The notes: generated from the letters alone by a model not told the origin. DNA of 33,865 bases from an uncultured Eubacteriales bacterium (GCA_900549705.1 URPI01000003.1:1-33865); one strand, 5' to 3'; shown: positions 1 to 8,809, numbered from the stretch's first letter. Numbers and translations: made by a program.

Positions 1-65
1 CCCCCTCAGTCAGCCCGTTCGGGCTGCCAGCTCCCCCAGAGGTGGAGCCGAGGGCACTTCGTGCC
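1..65 (+). repeat. Dispersed palindromic repeat, copy 1
   Basis: The first 49 bases are identical to the reverse complement of 8849-8897, and the match continues with a few changes to base 65. The unit holds two internal palindromes, CAGCCCGTTCGGGCTG and GGCACTTCGTGCC. It is non-coding and lies beyond the guaB terminator. Similar short palindromic units are widespread in gut Clostridia. The copy may begin outside the window. Confidence 0.85.
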
Positions 66-113
66 GGTGGGTCAGGAACCAAAGGATTGGTACAGAGAGT
101 TCGTAGCGTCACT

Positions 114-147
114 AAAAAACCTCCTGCAACGAAATGGTTGCAGGAGG
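114..147 (-). terminator. Rho-independent terminator of guaB
   Basis: Read on the minus strand, the 11-bp stem CCTCCTGCAAC/GTTGCAGGAGG closes a 6-base loop and is followed by six T. It lies 18 bases past the guaB stop codon. Confidence 0.93.
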
Positions 148-164
148 TCGTCATTTATGTAGGA

Positions 165-1670
165 TTATTTGCCGTGGGAGGAGCTTCTCAGGGTAACGTC
201 ATGGTAGCCGCCCTCCACAATGGAGACGGAGGAAACCAGGGTTAGCTTGGCATCCCGCTGCAAGTCGGGGATGTTGGTCACGCCCACGTTGCACATGGTG
301 CTCTTGACCTTGTACAGAGAGCCTTCCACATTGTCGTGGAGGGAGCCGGCGTAGGTGACGTAGGAATCAACGCCCTCCTCAAAGCTCAGCTTGGTAGCGC
401 CGCCCAGGTCATAGCGCTGCCAGTTGCGGGCACGGTTGGAGCCTTCGCCCCAGTATTCCTTCATGTAAGCGCCGTTGACCATAATCTTGGGCGTGGGGCT
501 TTCGTCAAACCGGGCGAAGTAACGGCCCAGCATCAGGAAGTCAGCGCCCATGGCCAGCGCCAGGGTCATGTGATAGTCATGGACAATGCCGCCGTCGGAG
601 CAGATGGGCACATACACGCCGGTCTCCCGGAAGTATTCGTCCCGGGCAGCTGCCACTTCAATCAGAGCGGTGGCCTGACCACGACCGATGCCCTTGGTCT
701 CACGGGTGATGCAGATGGAGCCGCCGCCAATGCCCACCTTTACAAAGTCTGCACCGGATTCCGCCAGGAAGCGGAAGCCGTCCCGGTCAACCACGTTGCC
801 GGCACCAATCTTCACCTTGTTGCCATAAGTGGCGCGAACCCAGTCGATGGTCTTTTTCTGCCAGCAGGTGTAGCCCTCGGAGGAGTCAATGACGAACACA
901 TCCGCACCGGCCTCCAGCAGAGCGGGAATGCGCTGGGCATAGTCCCGGGTGTTGATGCCTGCGCCCACCAGATACCGCTTCTTTTCGTCCAGCAACTCCA
1001 GGGGGTGGCTCTTGTGGGAAGCATAGTCTTTGCGGAAGACAAAGTACAGTAGGTGGCCGTCAGCATCCACAATGGGCAGGGAATTGAGCTTGTGATCCCA
1101 GATGATGTCGTTGGCTTCCTTCAGGGTGGTCTCCGCAGGAGCGGTAATCAGCTTTTCCAGCGGGGTCATGAAGGTTGCCACCTTGTCGGTGGGCTGCATC
1201 CGGGACACCCGGTAGTCACGGCTGGACACGATGCCCAGGAGCTTGCCGTTGGGGGTGCCGTCGGCGGTGATGGCAACGGTGGAGAAACCATTGCTGGCCT
1301 TCAGTGCCAGAACGTCTGCCAGGGTATTTTCCGGGGTCAGGTTGGAGGCGGAGGTGACAAATCCGGCCTTGTGGTTCTTCACCTTGGCAACCATCGCCGC
1401 CTGGTTTTCAATGGTCTGGGAACCGAAGATGAAGCTGATGCCGCCCTCTTTTGCCAGGGCAATGGCAAGGGTGTCGTTGGACACGGACTGCATGACCGCA
1501 GAGGTCAGGGGCACATTCAGGGAAATGGCCGGTTCTTCCATGCCCTTGCGGTATTTCACCAGGGGCGTTTTCAGGGTCACATTATCGGGGATGCAGTCCT
1601 CGGATGTGTAGCCCGGAATGAGCAGATACTCGCTGAAGGTGTGACTCGGTTCCTGGTAATAATATGCCAT
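165..1670 (-). CDS. guaB: IMP dehydrogenase, Tritrichomonas-like type
   Basis: This cytosolic enzyme oxidises IMP to XMP with NAD+, the committed step of guanine nucleotide synthesis. The protein has 501 residues, normal for the family. It is a TIM barrel interrupted near residues 105-225 by a CBS-domain region. The catalytic loop GIGGGSICITRE carries the nucleophile Cys320. The flap has RNWQRYD with the Arg419-Tyr420 pair that activates water. These segments and the SMCxxG-like C-terminal part resemble, from memory, the Tritrichomonas foetus enzyme (Cys319, Arg418-Tyr419) more than the usual bacterial GxGPGSICTTR form. The ATG at 1670 is chosen because AAGGAGG lies 8 bases upstream; an in-frame upstream extension lacks IMPDH similarity. 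The gene follows the YitT gene by 58 bases, probably in one operon, and ends at the terminator at 114-147. Confidence 0.95.
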   Translation of the reverse strand: MAYYYQEPSHTFSEYLLIPGYTSEDCIPDNVTLKTPLVKYRKGMEEPAISLNVPLTSAVMQSVSNDTLAIALAKEGGISFIFGSQTIENQAAMVAKVKNHKAGFVTSASNLTPENTLADVLALKASNGFSTVAITADGTPNGKLLGIVSSRDYRVSRMQPTDKVATFMTPLEKLITAPAETTLKEANDIIWDHKLNSLPIVDADGHLLYFVFRKDYASHKSHPLELLDEKKRYLVGAGINTRDYAQRIPALLEAGADVFVIDSSEGYTCWQKKTIDWVRATYGNKVKIGAGNVVDRDGFRFLAESGADFVKVGIGGGSICITRETKGIGRGQATALIEVAAARDEYFRETGVYVPICSDGGIVHDYHMTLALAMGADFLMLGRYFARFDESPTPKIMVNGAYMKEYWGEGSNRARNWQRYDLGGATKLSFEEGVDSYVTYAGSLHDNVEGSLYKVKSTMCNVGVTNIPDLQRDAKLTLVSSVSIVEGGYHDVTLRSSSHGK

Positions 1671-1728
1671 GAAAAAATCCTCCTTATAAAAATGACAGGG
1701 TGAATGAACGGATGCGCCTGCCCCAGGG

Positions 1729-2658
1729 TCAGATGGTCTGACCGTCGCCGCCATCGAGAATGTGGGGGACAGGCTTTCCGGTTTCGCTGAGCTTCTTGAA
1801 ATTACCCATCACTCCGCCTACCGAGCTCATCATGGCGAAGGTGTCCGGGTATCGCTGAATGATGGAGGCAAGGGCGGCGGACTGAGTGGTGTTGACCACG
1901 CACATCACAATCCAGGTATCCTTGCCGGTGTAAGCGCCCTGTGCCTTGATGCGGGTGGCGCTGTGATGGAGCAGGTGAATGATGTCGCTGCACAGCTCAT
2001 CGGGGTGGTTGGTGACAATCTCATAGCGAATGGCACTGCGGCCGCTTTTCTGGAATCGCTCTGCCACGGTGGCGGAGGCGAAGCTATAAAGAATGCACAA
2101 AATCACCGGCTCCATTTTATAATCATACACGAAAAAGCTGGCGATTGCAACCATTGCGTTGATGATAAAGCTGAGAGAAAATACGCTCTTATCCGGGTGC
2201 CGTTTGTGAATAACGGCAGAAATGAAGTCGGTACCGCCGGTGTAGGCGCTGGCCTTGATGAGAATGCTGTAGCAGTAGCCCATGACGATGCCCGCCACCA
2301 GGGGGCCCATAATGCGGCTGGTGCCATTTTCCGTGGAGTAGGCAATGGGGGTCAAATCCACCTTGTCCAGCACCAGCAGCGCCACGGAGAACACCACCAC
2401 ATACACCATACTGCGCAGCGCCAGCGGCTTGCTCACCTCCACATAGCACCAGATGGCAAGGGGCACGTTAATCAGCAGGCTCAGATAGCCCACACTGACA
2501 CCGGTGATGTACTGAATCATGGTACAGATGCCGTTAAGCCCCGATGGGGCAAACTGATTGGGGAAGACGAACAGCTCATAGTCCAGCGCCGCCAGGAAGG
2601 CGATGGCTGCAATGACCACATAGGTCCAGGCAACCTTCATTTTTTCGTTCTCTAACAA
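1729..2658 (-). CDS. YitT family membrane protein (DUF161/DUF2179)
   Basis: This is a 309-residue integral membrane protein with about five or six hydrophobic segments in residues 10-200. A soluble C-terminal DUF2179-like domain follows (about 215-300), with the motifs TRIKAQGAYTG and the VGGVMGNFKK region near the end. Family members are common in Firmicutes, often in several copies, and their transport substrate is unknown. The start is probably TTG at 2658, because GAGGG lies 7 bases upstream. An ATG at 2640 would give a protein six residues shorter with a weaker ribosome site. It is transcribed from a strong promoter at 2748-2776, divergently from dnaA, and is followed by guaB. Nothing in the sequence ties its function to guanine synthesis. 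Confidence 0.85.
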   Translation of the reverse strand: MLENEKMKVAWTYVVIAAIAFLAALDYELFVFPNQFAPSGLNGICTMIQYITGVSVGYLSLLINVPLAIWCYVEVSKPLALRSMVYVVVFSVALLVLDKVDLTPIAYSTENGTSRIMGPLVAGIVMGYCYSILIKASAYTGGTDFISAVIHKRHPDKSVFSLSFIINAMVAIASFFVYDYKMEPVILCILYSFASATVAERFQKSGRSAIRYEIVTNHPDELCSDIIHLLHHSATRIKAQGAYTGKDTWIVMCVVNTTQSAALASIIQRYPDTFAMMSSVGGVMGNFKKLSETGKPVPHILDGGDGQTI

Positions 2659-2747
2659 TCCTTATCCCTCTTTTTTATGATGCTCCCGGAAGAACGAATC
2701 TTCTCTCCGAAACGGGCAGCAGCGGGAACATTTTTTATTGGTTTACT

Positions 2748-2776
2748 ACTATATCATTTTCCGGGGAAACGGTCAA
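2748..2776 (-). promoter_or_regulatory. Promoter for yitT-guaB
   Basis: On the minus strand, -35 TTGACC (2776-2771) and -10 TATAGT (2753-2748) are separated by 17 bases. This is close to the sigma-A consensus, and transcription would start near 2741. Confidence 0.8.
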
Positions 2777-2806
2777 GTAGATAATAGAAAACCGGCGAAA
2801 AACGGC

Positions 2807-2835
2807 TTGTAATTTTGCAGGAAATGTGCTATACT
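2807..2835 (+). promoter_or_regulatory. Promoter for dnaA
   Basis: -35 TTGTAA (2807-2812) and -10 TATACT (2830-2835) are 17 bases apart, and a TG dinucleotide one base before the -10 makes it an extended -10. Only 30 bases separate its -35 from the divergent yitT promoter. Confidence 0.8.
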
Positions 2836-2912
2836 CTACGTTGAAATGATATGCTCAAAAATGCAGACTTTTTTCTGATTGGCTGCTGTAAATAGAAGAA
2901 AGGAGCCTAATA

Positions 2913-4226
2913 ATGTATTCATCCGCCTATGTCTGGGCCAAGGTGCTCAGCCACATGGAAGAGAAGTTGGGAAGCATACCCGTATCCTCCTGGTTTGATG
3001 ATGCGGAGGTGGTCGAGCTCAACGAGAACAACCTGATTATCTATTCCCCTTCCGACTTCCGCCGGGACATCATCCGCCGCCGGTGTACCGGATATGTGGA
3101 AGATGCACTGAAGGAAGTGTTCAATTCCGATGCCAAGCTCCTGGTGTTCGGCGATAAAGAACGCGATGCCTTCCGCAACAAGGGCAAGACCATCTCCTCC
3201 ATGGACTTTAACCCCCAGTTCACCTTCGATAATTTCGTGGTCGGCCCCAGCAACCGGTTTGCCCACAGTGCCTCCATCGCCGTCTCCAAAAATCCGGGGC
3301 AGGTGTATAATCCCCTGTTCATCTACGGCCCGTCCGGCGTGGGTAAGACCCACCTGCTGTATGCCATCGCCAACGACATCCGCCGCCAGAATCCAGAGGC
3401 GAACATCGTTTATATCAAGGGCGACGAATTCACCAACGAGCTGATTTCCGCCATTGCCAGCGGCAAAAACGTGGAATTCCGCAACAAATACCGGGAAAGT
3501 GACCTGTTCCTCATTGATGATATTCAGTTCATCGCCGGCAAGGAATCCACACAGGAGGAATTTTTCCATACCTTCAACAAGCTCTATGAGGAGCACAAGC
3601 AGATTGTGATGACCTCCGACCGGAAGCCCAGCGATATGCTGACCCTGGAGGATCGCCTGCGCACTCGCTTCGAGTGGGGTTTGTTGGCTGACGTTCAGCC
3701 CCCGGATTACGAAACCCGTATGGCCATCCTGAAAAACAAGGCCAAGAGCCTGGGGGTAGAGCTGCCCGACGATGTGTGCAACTACATTGCCGTCAACGTG
3801 ACCAATAACGTCCGCCAGATTGAGGGCATTGTAAAAAAACTGCTGGCTTACCGCGACCTGGATAATATGCCTCTGGATTTGACCAACGTCTCCCGGGTGA
3901 TTGAGGACTCCTTCAAGACCGAGGGCAGCGCTCTGCCCACCCCGGCTCTGGTCATCAGCCAGGTGTGCAAATTCTATTCCATCGAGGAATCCGTCATCCG
4001 GGGCACTCTCAAAAAGAAAAACATTGCCGAGGCACGGCAGATTGCCATGTACCTCATCCGCAACCTGACAAACCTCAGTCTGCCTGATATCGGCAAGGAA
4101 TTTGACCGCGACCACACCACGGTGCTGTATGCCATCCGCCGGGTGGAAGCCGCCCTCAAGGCGAAGGACGAAACCATGACTGCCAACGTGCGGGACATCA
4201 CCGCCAACATCAATTCGTCCCTGTAA
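2913..4226 (+). CDS. dnaA: Chromosomal replication initiator DnaA
   Basis: DnaA binds DnaA boxes at the origin, opens the duplex as an ATP-bound oligomer and loads the helicase. The 437-residue protein shows a helicase-interaction domain I (about 1-75), a very short linker, an AAA+ core with Walker A GPSGVGKT (139-146) and Walker B LFLIDD (Asp202-Asp203), and a C-terminal helix-turn-helix with the DHTTVLYA signature. Its length is near that of Bacillus subtilis DnaA (446), the difference being mainly in the linker. The start ATG has AAAGGAG 7 bases upstream and lies downstream of the promoter at 2807-2835. It heads the run dnaA-dnaN-yaaA-recF-gyrB-gyrA. No cluster of DnaA boxes was seen for autoregulation. 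Confidence 0.98.
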   Translation: MYSSAYVWAKVLSHMEEKLGSIPVSSWFDDAEVVELNENNLIIYSPSDFRRDIIRRRCTGYVEDALKEVFNSDAKLLVFGDKERDAFRNKGKTISSMDFNPQFTFDNFVVGPSNRFAHSASIAVSKNPGQVYNPLFIYGPSGVGKTHLLYAIANDIRRQNPEANIVYIKGDEFTNELISAIASGKNVEFRNKYRESDLFLIDDIQFIAGKESTQEEFFHTFNKLYEEHKQIVMTSDRKPSDMLTLEDRLRTRFEWGLLADVQPPDYETRMAILKNKAKSLGVELPDDVCNYIAVNVTNNVRQIEGIVKKLLAYRDLDNMPLDLTNVSRVIEDSFKTEGSALPTPALVISQVCKFYSIEESVIRGTLKKKNIAEARQIAMYLIRNLTNLSLPDIGKEFDRDHTTVLYAIRRVEAALKAKDETMTANVRDITANINSSL

Positions 4227-4294
4227 TATACGCTATTGGCGCTTTGCACCGGGACATCTAATCTTTATTCTTTAACATAGAAGGGAACTGCTAT

Positions 4295-5398
4295 ATGCGA
4301 TTTACCTGTGAAAAAAGTCTGCTTCTGCAAGGGCTGAACATTGCCGGGCGCACTGTGGCGCAAAAAAGCGCCCTGTCTGCTATCGAGGGTATTCTCTGTC
4401 AGGCTGGCAGCGGCATCACCCTTACCGGCTACAATATGGAAACTGCCATTACCTATCAGATTGCCGCCGATGTGTCCGACGAGGGCGAGTGCGTCTTCCC
4501 CAAGCTGTTCAGTGACATCATTCGCCGTCTGCCCGAAGGACCCGTCACCGTTGTAGTGGACGAGCAGTACCATGTGTCCATCCGCTCCGGCTACTCCTCC
4601 TTTACCATCAGCGCAGAATCCGCCGATGAGTACCCCGACCTGCCGGATGTGAGCAGCGGCCACCCCATCCGCATCCCTCAGAACGAACTCAAGGAGCTGA
4701 TCTCCGGCACCATCTTTGCCGTGGCGGATAATCAGGCACGCCCCATCCACAACGGCGTGAAGTTCGAGGTCACCAATGATGCCATCACTGCTGTGGCGGT
4801 GGATGGCTTCCGGCTGGCACGGCGCACCTATCACCCCGAGGAATCCACCGAGCGGGAGCTGAGCTTTGTCGTCCCCGCCTCCGGCCTGAAGGAGCTGGAA
4901 AAGATTCTCACCGACTCCGAGGAACCGGCCAAATTCACCCTGGGCAAAAAGCACATTTTGTACCAGGTGGGGGATGCCATCCTGGTTTGCCGTCTGCTGG
5001 AGGGCGACTTCCTGGATTGGAAGCGGGTGGTTCCCACCGGCTGCCCCATCAAGCTGATTGCCAGCGTTTCCGAGCTGGCTGCCAGCGTGGATCGGGTGGG
5101 TCTGATTGTCTCCGAAAAGTACAAAAGCCCCATCCGCTGCACCTTTGCCAACCAGGAGCTGCAAATGCGCACCTCCACCACCATTGGCTCTGCGGAGGAC
5201 AAATGCAGCTACGCCGGTGACGGGCAGGAGCTGGAAATCGGCTTCAACGTCCGCTACATGGCAGACGCATTGCGTGCCATCCCCAGCGAGGAGGTCACCT
5301 TGGAGTTGACCAACGGACTTAGCCCCATCGTCCTGACCCCTGTGGATCAGAAGCACGACTTTGCATATATGATTCTGCCGGTCAGAATCAAGGGATAA
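4295..5398 (+). CDS. dnaN: DNA polymerase III beta subunit (sliding clamp)
   Basis: The 367-residue protein has the usual length and three-domain layout of the ring-forming clamp that tethers replicative polymerase to DNA. The N-terminal MRFTCEKSLLLQGLN start, the central VAVDGFRLARR segment, and the C-terminal end MILPVRIKG match the family. The end forms part of the pocket that binds clamp-binding motifs of partner proteins. AGAAGGG lies about 8 bases before the ATG at 4295. The gene follows dnaA by 68 bases with no terminator between them, so cotranscription is likely. Confidence 0.98.
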   Translation: MRFTCEKSLLLQGLNIAGRTVAQKSALSAIEGILCQAGSGITLTGYNMETAITYQIAADVSDEGECVFPKLFSDIIRRLPEGPVTVVVDEQYHVSIRSGYSSFTISAESADEYPDLPDVSSGHPIRIPQNELKELISGTIFAVADNQARPIHNGVKFEVTNDAITAVAVDGFRLARRTYHPEESTERELSFVVPASGLKELEKILTDSEEPAKFTLGKKHILYQVGDAILVCRLLEGDFLDWKRVVPTGCPIKLIASVSELAASVDRVGLIVSEKYKSPIRCTFANQELQMRTSTTIGSAEDKCSYAGDGQELEIGFNVRYMADALRAIPSEEVTLELTNGLSPIVLTPVDQKHDFAYMILPVRIKG

Positions 5399-5452
5399 GG
5401 ATTACAAGCCGATGCCATTCAGTCGGCTGCTGCAATAAATGGAGAATACACA

Positions 5453-5698
5453 ATGAAAGTTACTGTTACAAAGAAAAGTGCGGTGCTGCCCCTGGCAATC
5501 TCCACGGAATTCATCAAGCTGGATGCGGCACTGAAGTTTGCATCCGTGGTGGAGTCCGGCGGCGAGGCTAAGGAAGCCGTTCAGAAAGGACTGGTCACCG
5601 TCAACGGTGAGGTCTGCACCATGCGCGGCAAGAAGCTGCGCCCCGGAGATGTCTTTGCCTACCAGGGCAGACAGTTCGAGATTCATGGCGCTGAATGA
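5453..5698 (+). CDS. yaaA: S4-domain RNA-binding protein YaaA/RlbA
   Basis: This 81-residue protein is a single S4 RNA-binding domain. The core KEAVQKGLVTVNGEVCTMRGKK-type pattern (about residues 40-61) and the RPGDVF turn are typical. It occupies the conserved slot between dnaN and recF found in Bacillus and many Clostridia. Family knowledge suggests a ribosome- or RNA-associated role, but the exact target is unsettled. The ATG has GGAG 8 bases upstream. Its stop codon overlaps the recF start by 14 bases, so the two are translationally coupled. Confidence 0.9.
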   Translation: MKVTVTKKSAVLPLAISTEFIKLDAALKFASVVESGGEAKEAVQKGLVTVNGEVCTMRGKKLRPGDVFAYQGRQFEIHGAE

Positions 5699-6794
5699 GC
5701 TGTACCTCCACTCCTTCCGGAACTATTCGGAGGAGCGGCTGGAATTTGCCCCCGGGGTCAACCTGATTGTGGGGCAGAATGCCCAGGGAAAGACCAATCT
5801 GTTGGAGGCCATCGCTTTTCTGGGCAGCGGCAAAAGCTTCCGGGCGCTGAAAAATGCAGAGATGATTGGCTTTTCCGCTCCCTTCTGCGAGCTGGAAGGG
5901 AAGATAACCGCCCAGGAGCGGCAGCAGAGCATCCGCTGGCTGCTGTTTCCCACCCGGCAGCCCCGGCAGCTGCAAATCAACGGGGTGAGGAAAAAATCCG
6001 CCGCAGACCTCAATGGGCTGCTGCCCACGGTGCTGTTCTGCCCGGAGGATTTGATGATTCTCAAAGCCGGTGCCTCCGCCCGGCGGAAATTCGGAGACAA
6101 TGCCCTGTGTCAGCTGCGCCCCAATTATGATGCCGCACTGACGGAATACAGCCGGATTTTGGAGCAGAAGGGGCGGATTCTCAAGGATTGGAAGGACAAT
6201 CCCGCCGTGCTGGAAATTTTGCCGGAGTACAACAGTCGGCTGTGCCGGGTGGGTGCCATCATGATTTCCTACCGTGCCCGATTTTATGATGCCCTGGGGA
6301 AAGCAGCAGGGGAGTACCACGGGCAGTTTTCCGGCGGGCGGGAGGAGTTTCAGCTGGATTACCAAACGGTTTCCACCGTTACAGACCCCTTTGCGCCGGT
6401 TGCTGCCCTGGAAGCCCAGCTGCAAGACCATTTGGAGCGCCACTATCGGGCAGAGCTGGACAGCGCCCAGTGCCTCACCGGCCCCCACAAGGATGATTTT
6501 GAAATCACCCTGTCCGGCATCAGTTTGAAGCTCTATGGTTCTCAGGGGCAAACCCGCACCGCTGCCATCAGCCTGAAGCTGGCACAGCGGGAGCTGATGC
6601 GCCGGGAGTTTGGGCAGGAGCCGGTGCTGCTGCTGGACGATGTGCTCAGCGAGTTGGATGCCGGGCGGCAGGACTTCGTGCTCAATCAGATTGTCAGCGG
6701 TCAGGTGTTTATCACCTGCTGTGAGCCGGGCCGGTTTACCAAGCTGGGAAAAACCATGGAGATAAAAAGCGGAAAATTAGTTGACAGCGAATAG
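5685..6794 (+). CDS. recF: DNA replication and repair protein RecF
   Basis: RecF is an SMC-like ATPase that, with RecO and RecR, loads RecA at single-strand gaps. The chosen start gives 369 residues, the usual family length. Walker A GQNAQGKT is at 30-37, the LTGPHKDDFE signature is in the C-terminal half, and Walker B VLLLDDVLSELD is near the end. The ATG at 5685 lies inside the end of yaaA and its ribosome site is weak, consistent with translational coupling. An upstream in-frame extension would merely overlap yaaA and shows no family similarity. The gene is followed by an inverted repeat and then gyrB. Confidence 0.95.
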   Translation: MALNELYLHSFRNYSEERLEFAPGVNLIVGQNAQGKTNLLEAIAFLGSGKSFRALKNAEMIGFSAPFCELEGKITAQERQQSIRWLLFPTRQPRQLQINGVRKKSAADLNGLLPTVLFCPEDLMILKAGASARRKFGDNALCQLRPNYDAALTEYSRILEQKGRILKDWKDNPAVLEILPEYNSRLCRVGAIMISYRARFYDALGKAAGEYHGQFSGGREEFQLDYQTVSTVTDPFAPVAALEAQLQDHLERHYRAELDSAQCLTGPHKDDFEITLSGISLKLYGSQGQTRTAAISLKLAQRELMRREFGQEPVLLLDDVLSELDAGRQDFVLNQIVSGQVFITCCEPGRFTKLGKTMEIKSGKLVDSE

Positions 6795-6797
6795 TGT

Positions 6798-6864
6798 GGA
6801 AGGTTAAAAGTGGAAAGTGGAAAATGACAGCGTGAAATTCTCCACTGTCCACTGTTAACTGTCC
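6798..6864. repeat. Imperfect inverted repeat between recF and gyrB
   Basis: The 24-base arms 6798-6821 and 6841-6864 match at 20 of 24 positions and enclose a 19-base loop. The arms are built on repeated AGTGGA/TCCACT units. There is no T-run, so it is not a classic terminator. It resembles mobile palindromic units of Clostridia and sits just before the gyrB ribosome site. Confidence 0.8.
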
Positions 6865-6883
6865 ATCGATCTGGAGGATATCT

Positions 6884-8809
6884 ATGTCAGAAGAAAAAGT
6901 TACACAGGAATACGGTGCAGAGCAGATTCAGGTGTTGGAAGGCTTGGAGGCGGTGCGCAAGCGCCCCGGTATGTATATCGGCTCCACCTCCTCTTCCGGT
7001 TTGCATCATCTGGTCTATGAAATTGTGGACAATGCCATTGACGAAGCATTGGCCGGGTACTGCAAGCACATCACCGTTACCATTAACCCCGGGGACTCCA
7101 TCACCGTCACCGATGACGGACGCGGCATCCCTGTGGACATTCAGCCCCAGACCGGCCGTCCGGCTCTGGAAGTTGTTTACACCGTGCTCCATGCCGGCGG
7201 CAAATTCGGCGGCGGCGGCTACAAGGTCTCCGGCGGCCTGCATGGCGTGGGTGCCAGCGTGGTCAACGCCCTGAGCCAGTGGCTGCAAGTGCGGGTACAC
7301 AAAAATGGCAGCATCTATGAAATGAAATTCGCCCGGGGTGCCATCACCCAGGAAATGCGGATTGTGGGCACCACCGACCACACCGGTACGGAGGTCACCT
7401 TCCAGCCTGACCCTGAGATGTTCGATACCCTGGAATACGACTACGAGATTTTACATGAGCGGATGCGGGAGGAAGCTTTCCTCAATGCCGGTCTGTCCAT
7501 CACCATCACCGACAAGCGCACCGAGGATGGCAAAACCGACTCCATGTGCTTCGAGGGCGGCATCCGGGAGTTTGTCACCTGGGCAAACAGAAACAAGACC
7601 GCCATCCACGAGGACGTTATCTACATCTCCGGCAGCAAGGGAGATGCTTCTGCCGAGATTGCCTTCCAGTATAACGACGGCTACAACGAATTTATGATGA
7701 GCTTCGCCAATGACGTGCGCACCCCAGAGGGCGGTATGCACGAGACGGGCTTTAAGACGGCGCTGACCCGGGTGCTCAATGCCTATGGCGAGAAAAACGG
7801 CATCATCAAAGGCGGCGACAAAGTCAGCGGCGAGGACTGCCGGGAGGGCATCACCGCCATCATTTCCGTCAAGCTGACCGATGCACAGTTTGAAGGCCAG
7901 ACTAAGGCCAAGCTGGGCAACGCTTACATCCGGGCGCTGGTGGATCAGATTGTGTCCGACCAGCTGGCAACCTATTTGGAGGAGCATCCCCAGACGGCGA
8001 AAATCATTCTGGAAAAGGCCATGATGGCCAACCGGGCGCGGGAGGCCGCGCGGAAAGCCCGGGATACCATCCGCCGCAAGACCGGACTGGAATCCGGCCA
8101 GATGCCGGACAAATTGCAGGACTGCAATGAGCGCAACCCTGAGCTGTGCGAAATTTACATCGTCGAGGGTGACTCCGCTGCCGGTTCTGCCATTCAGGGA
8201 CGGGACTCCCGCTTCCAGGCAATTCTTGCCATGTGGGGCAAGATGCTCAACGTGGAGAAGGCGCGTGCCGATAAGATTTACGGCAATGACAAGCTCTACC
8301 CCCTGATTGTGGCGCTGGGTGCCGGCATCGGAGACGAATTTGACCTGAATAAGCTGCGTTATCACAAGATTGTCATCATGGCCGATGCCGATGTGGACGG
8401 TGCGCATATCCGCACCCTGTTGCTGACCTTCTTCTTCCGCTATATGCGCCCGCTGATTGAAAACGGCTATGTCTATTCTGCCGTGCCCCCGCTGTACAAG
8501 CTGACCCGGGGCAAAACCACCAAAGTTGCCTACTCCGATGAGCAGCGGGATCAGGTTTCCGCCCAGATGCGCGCCGACAACCCCAGCGCGAAGGTGGACA
8601 TTGCCCGGTATAAGGGTCTTGGTGAGATGGACCCCCACGAGCTGTGGGAAACCACAATGGATCCCGAAAAGCGCAGCCTGCGCCGCATCACCCTGGACGA
8701 TGCCATGCGCGCCGATGAGATTTTCACGGTGCTGATGGGCGAGCAGGTGGAGCCTCGGAAGGAATGGATTGAGCGCAACGCCCGCTATGCTGTGAACATT
8801 GACATTTAA
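6884..8809 (+). CDS. gyrB: DNA gyrase subunit B
   Basis: GyrB is the ATPase and metal-binding subunit of gyrase, which introduces negative supercoils. The 641-residue protein has a GHKL ATPase domain with Glu46 and Asn50 in YEIVDNAIDEA, the DDGRGIP loop (77-83), and KVSGGLHGVGASVVNAL forming the lid. A transducer domain follows, then a TOPRIM domain with EGDSAAGSA (Glu428) and DADVD (Asp501, 503, 505). The usual PLRGK/PIKGK sequence is replaced by LAMWGK, placing Trp451 at the Escherichia coli Lys447 position. GGAGG lies 7-8 bases before the ATG. Its partner gyrA lies 284 bases downstream, separated by repeats. Confidence 0.98.
   Translation: MSEEKVTQEYGAEQIQVLEGLEAVRKRPGMYIGSTSSSGLHHLVYEIVDNAIDEALAGYCKHITVTINPGDSITVTDDGRGIPVDIQPQTGRPALEVVYTVLHAGGKFGGGGYKVSGGLHGVGASVVNALSQWLQVRVHKNGSIYEMKFARGAITQEMRIVGTTDHTGTEVTFQPDPEMFDTLEYDYEILHERMREEAFLNAGLSITITDKRTEDGKTDSMCFEGGIREFVTWANRNKTAIHEDVIYISGSKGDASAEIAFQYNDGYNEFMMSFANDVRTPEGGMHETGFKTALTRVLNAYGEKNGIIKGGDKVSGEDCREGITAIISVKLTDAQFEGQTKAKLGNAYIRALVDQIVSDQLATYLEEHPQTAKIILEKAMMANRAREAARKARDTIRRKTGLESGQMPDKLQDCNERNPELCEIYIVEGDSAAGSAIQGRDSRFQAILAMWGKMLNVEKARADKIYGNDKLYPLIVALGAGIGDEFDLNKLRYHKIVIMADADVDGAHIRTLLLTFFFRYMRPLIENGYVYSAVPPLYKLTRGKTTKVAYSDEQRDQVSAQMRADNPSAKVDIARYKGLGEMDPHELWETTMDPEKRSLRRITLDDAMRADEIFTVLMGEQVEPRKEWIERNARYAVNIDI

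Larger units (their letters stand above)
2659..2912. other. dnaA upstream gap; candidate oriC, unproven
   Basis: The gap separates leftward yitT-guaB from rightward dnaA, the strand switch expected at a bidirectional origin. It has an AT-rich patch at about 2729-2760. Most of it is occupied by two divergent promoters. Only weak DnaA-box-like 9-mers are visible, such as AGTAGATAA at 2776-2784 (7 of 9 to the reverse consensus). The dnaA-dnaN gap (4227-4294) has none. An origin here is inferred from gene order alone. Confidence 0.3.

Noticed and set aside
42..245. Small plus-strand frame at the left end
   Set aside because: It runs through the palindromic repeat, the guaB terminator and the guaB 3-prime end, with no ribosome site.
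2919..4115. Long antisense reading frame opposite dnaA
   Set aside because: It mirrors dnaA codon structure, has no ribosome site or family similarity, and dnaA is unambiguous. The same applies to long antisense frames opposite gyrB (7451-8839), gyrA (9073-11064) and the ATPase gene (30038-31135).
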